This document shows positions 60,240 to 64,000 of a stretch of DNA of 64,000 nt, piece after piece (within the stretch, counting starts at the first letter, position 1; each line of letters opens with the position of its first letter). Source of the stretch: Ignavibacteriales bacterium (GTDB taxonomy: Bacteria > Bacteroidota > Ignavibacteria > Ignavibacteriales > Melioribacteraceae). Both the position numbers and the translations under genes were made by a program. The stretch is taken from assembly GCA_020635285.1 (NCBI GenBank), contig JACKAB010000007.1, positions 310,001-374,000 of the forward strand. The letters run 5' to 3'. The notes beneath the pieces are model-generated. The model saw only the letters and a program-made list of their open reading frames with translations, searched no databases and had not been told where the DNA came from.

Positions 60240-60836
60240 TTATAGCCTGAGTAAACCACGGAAACCCCTTGCTGCATAGTAAGATTCTGCTCCGTTATGA
60301 TATACAAAGACGGTATTATAACGGCGATCACAAAAAAGGGCGCCTCCGAGATTTCTTATTTCTGAAGGTGTTACTATCCAGCTAGAAGTTTTTAAATCGA
60401 ACTTCCCAAGTTTTTGTAAATCACGATATTGTTCTTCCGTTAAAAGTTCGATTCCTATTTCAGACGCCATATCAATCACATTATTTTTTGGTTTATGTTC
60501 TTTCCTTGATTCCAGCGCTTCACGATCGTAACAAAGACTTCTGCGCCCTTTTGGGCTCTCGGCTGAACAATCATAAAAAATAAATTCATTGCTCTTGTTA
60601 TCATAACCTACAACATCCGGTTCTCCGCCTGTTCTTTCCATTTCATTTAGTGACCACAATTTTTCATTACTTACCTTGACGGCGGTCAAGTTAGCTTCCA
60701 GCTTTGATTGCACTTTGGTCCATTCAAGATTTTTATGGCGGTTCATGTTTTGCTCAAAACGCACTTTTAATGTATTAAGCAATTCTTCAGTCTGTTCTGG
60801 TAACAATTCCTTTTTGTTGCTCTTGATGTCCTTCAT
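60240..60836 (-). CDS. DUF4256 family protein
   Basis: 198 residues, intact. RFEQNMNRHKNLEWTKVQSK, MERTGGEPDVVGYD, FYDCSAESPKGRRSLCYDRE and FCDRRYNTVFVYHNGAESYY are the family blocks. Many relatives are of similar length. The function is unknown. Confidence 0.9.
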   Translation of the reverse strand: MKDIKSNKKELLPEQTEELLNTLKVRFEQNMNRHKNLEWTKVQSKLEANLTAVKVSNEKLWSLNEMERTGGEPDVVGYDNKSNEFIFYDCSAESPKGRRSLCYDREALESRKEHKPKNNVIDMASEIGIELLTEEQYRDLQKLGKFDLKTSSWIVTPSEIRNLGGALFCDRRYNTVFVYHNGAESYYAARGFRGLLRL

Positions 60837-60863
60837 ATTATTTTTTGCTTTCTCGAATTGGTG

Positions 60864-61473
60864 CTAATCATTTAAGCCCTTTCCATTTAGAATTTGCGGT
60901 GTACATTTTTCAATTCTTGCCTCGCGAGTTTTGGATTGTTTGGCCGCTGTAAAATAAAGATTGTATGCTCTTTGGCGGCCTGGTGTTAATTTATCAAAAG
61001 CAGTTTTCAAGGCAGGGTTTTCATTCAATTTATTTTGAAATTCTTCAGGAAAAATAAGTTCTTTATTCTTTTTGAAATTTATTTTTAAACCAGCCTTTTC
61101 CACTTCAATAGCTTCATAAATAGTGGCTTTCAATACTGATTCCATCTCAACTATTTGCCGAACATTAGTGAATCTAATCTGACGTGCCGCCTGCACATTC
61201 TCTGTTTGTTGGATTAGAATACCATTGGCATTATTTAACAAAGCTCCTTTGAAAAATAGAAGTGCACAGTATTCTTTAAATCCATGTATTAATCTAATAT
61301 TACTTTCTTGCTTGCCGGCAAGGTCGGTCTTAAATGTGTAACATGGACAACCCCATTTTAATTCTTCAGTAAGTCCACAGTCAAGAATGATTGTCCTTAA
61401 TTTTTTAAATTCTTGAGACCATTTTTTTTGCTTTATTAAAATAAAAATCAATTTTAGGATTCATTTTGCTCAT
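60864..61473 (-). CDS. YdeI/OmdA family protein with DUF1801 domain (frame broken near start)
   Basis: From the ATG at 61473: MSKMNPKIDFYFNKAK; one A fewer in the run of eight restores KWSQEFKKLRTIILDCGLTE. Then EELKWGCPCYTF (DUF1801) and the OmdA tail FPEEFQNKLNENPALKTAFD, KLTPGRQRAYNLYFTAAKQS. It is an intact relative of the broken gene at 34437. It lies 27 bases upstream of the DUF4256 gene and may be co-transcribed with it. Confidence 0.82.
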
Positions 61474-61603
61474 TTATCGATACTCCAAACTAAAGTGAGG
61501 TGTCGCTTTTACTAATAGTATATATGTAATTAAAATATAAATTTTCTGATTTATTCGCTTAATTAAAAAAATCTACCAATAGCGATTTTTTTCAATTTAC
61601 TAT

Positions 61604-61891
61604 TTAGTGTCCACTGAATGGTGTACCAAAGATGCCGACCGCAAGTTCAGCCCAAATTATTAAAAGTCCAGCAAGTAGAGTAGTAGCACATGCAATAATG
61701 CGAAATATATTTTTGTTTATCTTTCTTAAAACAAGCTCACATAATAGACCAGTTGAAAGCAATAGAGTTCCTGCAACAACAAAATCAAACAGAGTCCAAT
61801 TTACTTCATCTGTAAACTGCATTGCAATTAATGGTATAACCAATATAATAGCTGAAGTGAGCACAATTATATTAAGTCTTTTATTTTTCAT
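61604..61891 (-). CDS. Small membrane protein with three helices
   Basis: 95 residues. Three hydrophobic helices: LNIIVLTSAIILVIPLIAM, FDFVVAGTLLLSTGLLCELV and IIACATTLLAGLLIIWAELA, ending AVGIFGTPFSGH. The conserved WTLFDFVVAG stretch is seen in a common small family of unknown function. Confidence 0.75.
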   Translation of the reverse strand: MKNKRLNIIVLTSAIILVIPLIAMQFTDEVNWTLFDFVVAGTLLLSTGLLCELVLRKINKNIFRIIACATTLLAGLLIIWAELAVGIFGTPFSGH

Positions 61892-62040
61892 AATTAATAA
61901 TATTTCTGCAAATCATATATTAGTAGAAAAGTAATAATAATCTTAAAGTATTTATTAGTGAAGATAGTTAAATTCAATTACTAATCTATATAATTCGAAT
62001 CTACTTAAAAGTTTGAAAAATTAGTAATTATTTTAAGGGC

Positions 62041-63036
62041 TTAAGAACTCGAAAGAGCTTCATAATCGGCAATAATTTTATCAATCAAATCATTTGTTTC
62101 TTGCTTTATTGTTTGTCTGCTAGGATCTGTTTCAAACCAATTTACTGTTGCTTGTATAGCTTTCTTAAATGGTATTGTGGCAGTAAATCCGGGAACAAAT
62201 CTTTTGATTTTTGTATTATCGAAAATCACACTATGAGCCTTATCGCCAAGTAATCCCCCGACTAAATTTTCATCATATTTTACAAGAAAGTCAGATGGAA
62301 TATGAACAATATTTGCTTTCTTTCCAACAGCTTCTGCAACTGCCTCGTGAATTTGATTCCATGTTAATAATTCATCAGAGGTTATATGGAAAGATTCTCC
62401 AATGGTTTGTTGGTGTCCGAGCAGACCAATAAATCCTTTTGCAAAATCCTTTGCATGCATAATTGTCCATAGAGAGGTTCCATCACCATGAACAATAATC
62501 TTTTTCCCCTTCTTAATACGGTCTACAATTGTATACTCTTGCCATCCGCCAATTGGTAAAGGAATTACTGTATCAAAAGTTAAAGAAGGTCGTACAATTG
62601 TGATTGGGAAGTCTGAATCACGATATGCTTTTGATAAAATATTCTCGCATTCAATTTTATCTCTTGAATATTGCCAAAAGGGGTTTTTGAGTGGAGTTGA
62701 TTCAGTAATAAATGGAGAGGCTGGGGGTTTTTGATATGCTGAAGCAGAGCTTATAAAAATATATTGCTTAGTTTTTCCTCGAAAAAGTTTGATATCATTT
62801 TCGACATCATTTGGTTTAAAAGCGATCCAATTTACCACAACATCCCATTGATGGTCTTGCAGAATTTTACTGCAATTAGCAAAATCAGAAATATCACCTA
62901 AAATAACTTTACTTCCATTAATTTTAACTTTTCTATTTCCTCTATTAAAAAGATAAAGATCAATTCCATTTTTAATACATAATTTGCTGACTTCTGTGCT
63001 TATGTTTCCAGATCCGCCGATGAATAAAACCTTCAA
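62041..63036 (-). CDS. NAD-dependent epimerase/dehydratase (extended SDR)
   Basis: 331 residues. The NAD motif VLFIGGSGNISTEVSKLC is at the start; FISSASAYQKP and FWQYSRDKIECENIL hold the Ser/Tyr/Lys catalytic set (YxxxK as YSRDK). It resembles nucleotide-sugar epimerases and NAD-dependent reductases of the mRNA-binding/CSP41 type; the substrate is unknown. Confidence 0.85.
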   Translation of the reverse strand: MKVLFIGGSGNISTEVSKLCIKNGIDLYLFNRGNRKVKINGSKVILGDISDFANCSKILQDHQWDVVVNWIAFKPNDVENDIKLFRGKTKQYIFISSASAYQKPPASPFITESTPLKNPFWQYSRDKIECENILSKAYRDSDFPITIVRPSLTFDTVIPLPIGGWQEYTIVDRIKKGKKIIVHGDGTSLWTIMHAKDFAKGFIGLLGHQQTIGESFHITSDELLTWNQIHEAVAEAVGKKANIVHIPSDFLVKYDENLVGGLLGDKAHSVIFDNTKIKRFVPGFTATIPFKKAIQATVNWFETDPSRQTIKQETNDLIDKIIADYEALSSS

Positions 63037-63174
63037 GTTTATCTCCAGTAATAATTTTTATTTTATAATATAATAATATTTTAGTGAATGTTATTTACAT
63101 AAAAAGCAATTGTAAAAAAACAAAAATAATTTAGATATATTAGAACTCAATATTATGAAAAATGGAAAAACTAA

Positions 63175-64000
63175 ATGCATAAACCACAAAATTTAATCCT
63201 TGTTATATTCGGCGCATCTGGAGATTTAACAAAGCGTAAACTTATGCCTGCATTGATTCATTTGTATCTTCAAAATTTATTGCCGGAAAGTTTTGCAATT
63301 CTTGGCGTAAGCAGAACAGAATTTTCGGATGAATCTTTTAGAAAATTAATATTTGAAAGTATCAAAGAGTTTAATGAAAACGATGAAATTCAAGATGATT
63401 TAATTAATAACTTCACAAAAAATTTATATTACCAACCAATTGATACTGCTGATTCAAAAGAGTATGCAAAAATTAAGACAAGATTGAATGAACTGAATGA
63501 GAAATTGAATACAAATGAAAATTTTATTTTTTATTTATCAACCCCGCCAAGTTTATATGAAGTAATTCCAAATAATCTTGTGAAGCATGGTTTAAACAAA
63601 AACGAAGCAGGATGGAGAAGAATAGTAATTGAGAAACCATTTGGTTATGATTTAGAATCGGCAATTAGATTAAATGAAAAATTATTGCAAGATTATAGCG
63701 AAGATCAAATATATAGAATAGATCATTTCTTGGGGAAAGAAACGGTTCAAAATTTATTGGTAACACGATTCTCAAATGGAATTTATGAGCCGTTGTGGAA
63801 TAGAAACTTTATTGATCATGTTGAAATTACTTCTGCAGAAAGTCTGGGCGTTGAAAATAGAGGCGGATATTATGATAAGTCAGGTGCTTTAAGAGATATG
63901 GTCCAAAATCATTTACTACAAATGGTTGGATTAGTTGCAATGGAACCTCCGTCCTCGTTGGATTCAAGAGCAATTAGAAATGAAACATTAAAAGTTTTTC
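63175..64000 (+). CDS. zwf: Glucose-6-phosphate dehydrogenase, N-terminal part
   Basis: Runs off the window end; 275 residues are visible. The start MHKPQNLILVIFGASGDLTK is at the ATG at 63175. Family blocks: RRIVIEKPFGYDLESAIRL, YRIDHFLGKETVQN (catalytic His region) and RGGYYDKSGALRDMVQNHL. It makes 6-phosphogluconolactone and NADPH in the first step of the pentose phosphate pathway. It diverges from the epimerase gene. Confidence 0.96.
   Translation, partial: MHKPQNLILVIFGASGDLTKRKLMPALIHLYLQNLLPESFAILGVSRTEFSDESFRKLIFESIKEFNENDEIQDDLINNFTKNLYYQPIDTADSKEYAKIKTRLNELNEKLNTNENFIFYLSTPPSLYEVIPNNLVKHGLNKNEAGWRRIVIEKPFGYDLESAIRLNEKLLQDYSEDQIYRIDHFLGKETVQNLLVTRFSNGIYEPLWNRNFIDHVEITSAESLGVENRGGYYDKSGALRDMVQNHLLQMVGLVAMEPPSSLDSRAIRNETLKVF

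Overview
The window is strongly AT-rich and looks like a chromosomal segment of a Bacteroidota/Ignavibacteriota-type bacterium (Ignavibacteria or a relative is my best guess). This rests on gene content: a CusB with heavy-metal domains, TorF-type porin, SWIB protein, PafA-type phosphatase, DUF6090 and DUF3667 proteins, GH94 and GH9 cellulose enzymes, and DNA polymerase II. No rRNA, tRNA, CRISPR array, transposase, integrase or phage gene was recognised.

Layout. 1-2.6 kb: end of a GH94 phosphorylase overlapped by an SGNH-hydrolase/TPR membrane protein. 2.7-11.5 kb: a copper/silver module (Cys-rich secreted protein, CusC, CusB, CusA), then NDH-2 and a lipoprotein that repeats the unusual tail of CusB. 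11.6-15.6 kb: DUF937 protein, HtpX, dodecin and a GH9 glucanase. 15.8-26.5 kb: a nitrogen-assimilation supercluster (PII, Amt, TorF-type porin, PII, Amt, gltB, gltD). 26.5-45 kb: an island of small single-domain genes, mostly on the minus strand (DHFR-like, VOC/PhnB, SRPBCC, SnoaL, DUF1801, DinB, YdeI families), interrupted by two GlxA/AraC-type regulators that sit in a duplicated block. 45-54 kb: SWIB, polB, pruA, a LacI regulator, an S37-like peptidase and a PafA-like phosphatase. 54-64 kb: DinB, cupin, DUF2007, two small membrane proteins, a flavoprotein fused to a NapH/NosR-like iron-sulfur membrane domain, small conserved proteins, an epimerase, and the start of zwf.

How the genes work together. 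The copper module binds and exports Cu(I)/Ag(I); all three CusA methionine ligands are present. The nitrogen block takes up ammonium (porin and Amt), senses nitrogen state (PII) and assimilates it (GOGAT). GH94 and GH9 point to cello-oligosaccharide use. The island genes are the kinds of small enzymes often linked to detoxification or antibiotic modification, and two of its operons diverge from GlxA-type regulators.

Reading caution. Many genes are split by one-base length changes in short homopolymers (at least six in gltB alone). Joining the frames restores complete family-like proteins, so most splits look like sequencing or assembly errors rather than pseudogenes. I give joined coordinates and mark each break. 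A few genes (YjbR-like, YdeI-like, one VOC, one DUF1801 copy, a carboxyethylornithine-synthase-like fragment) carry extra lesions and may be truly decayed.
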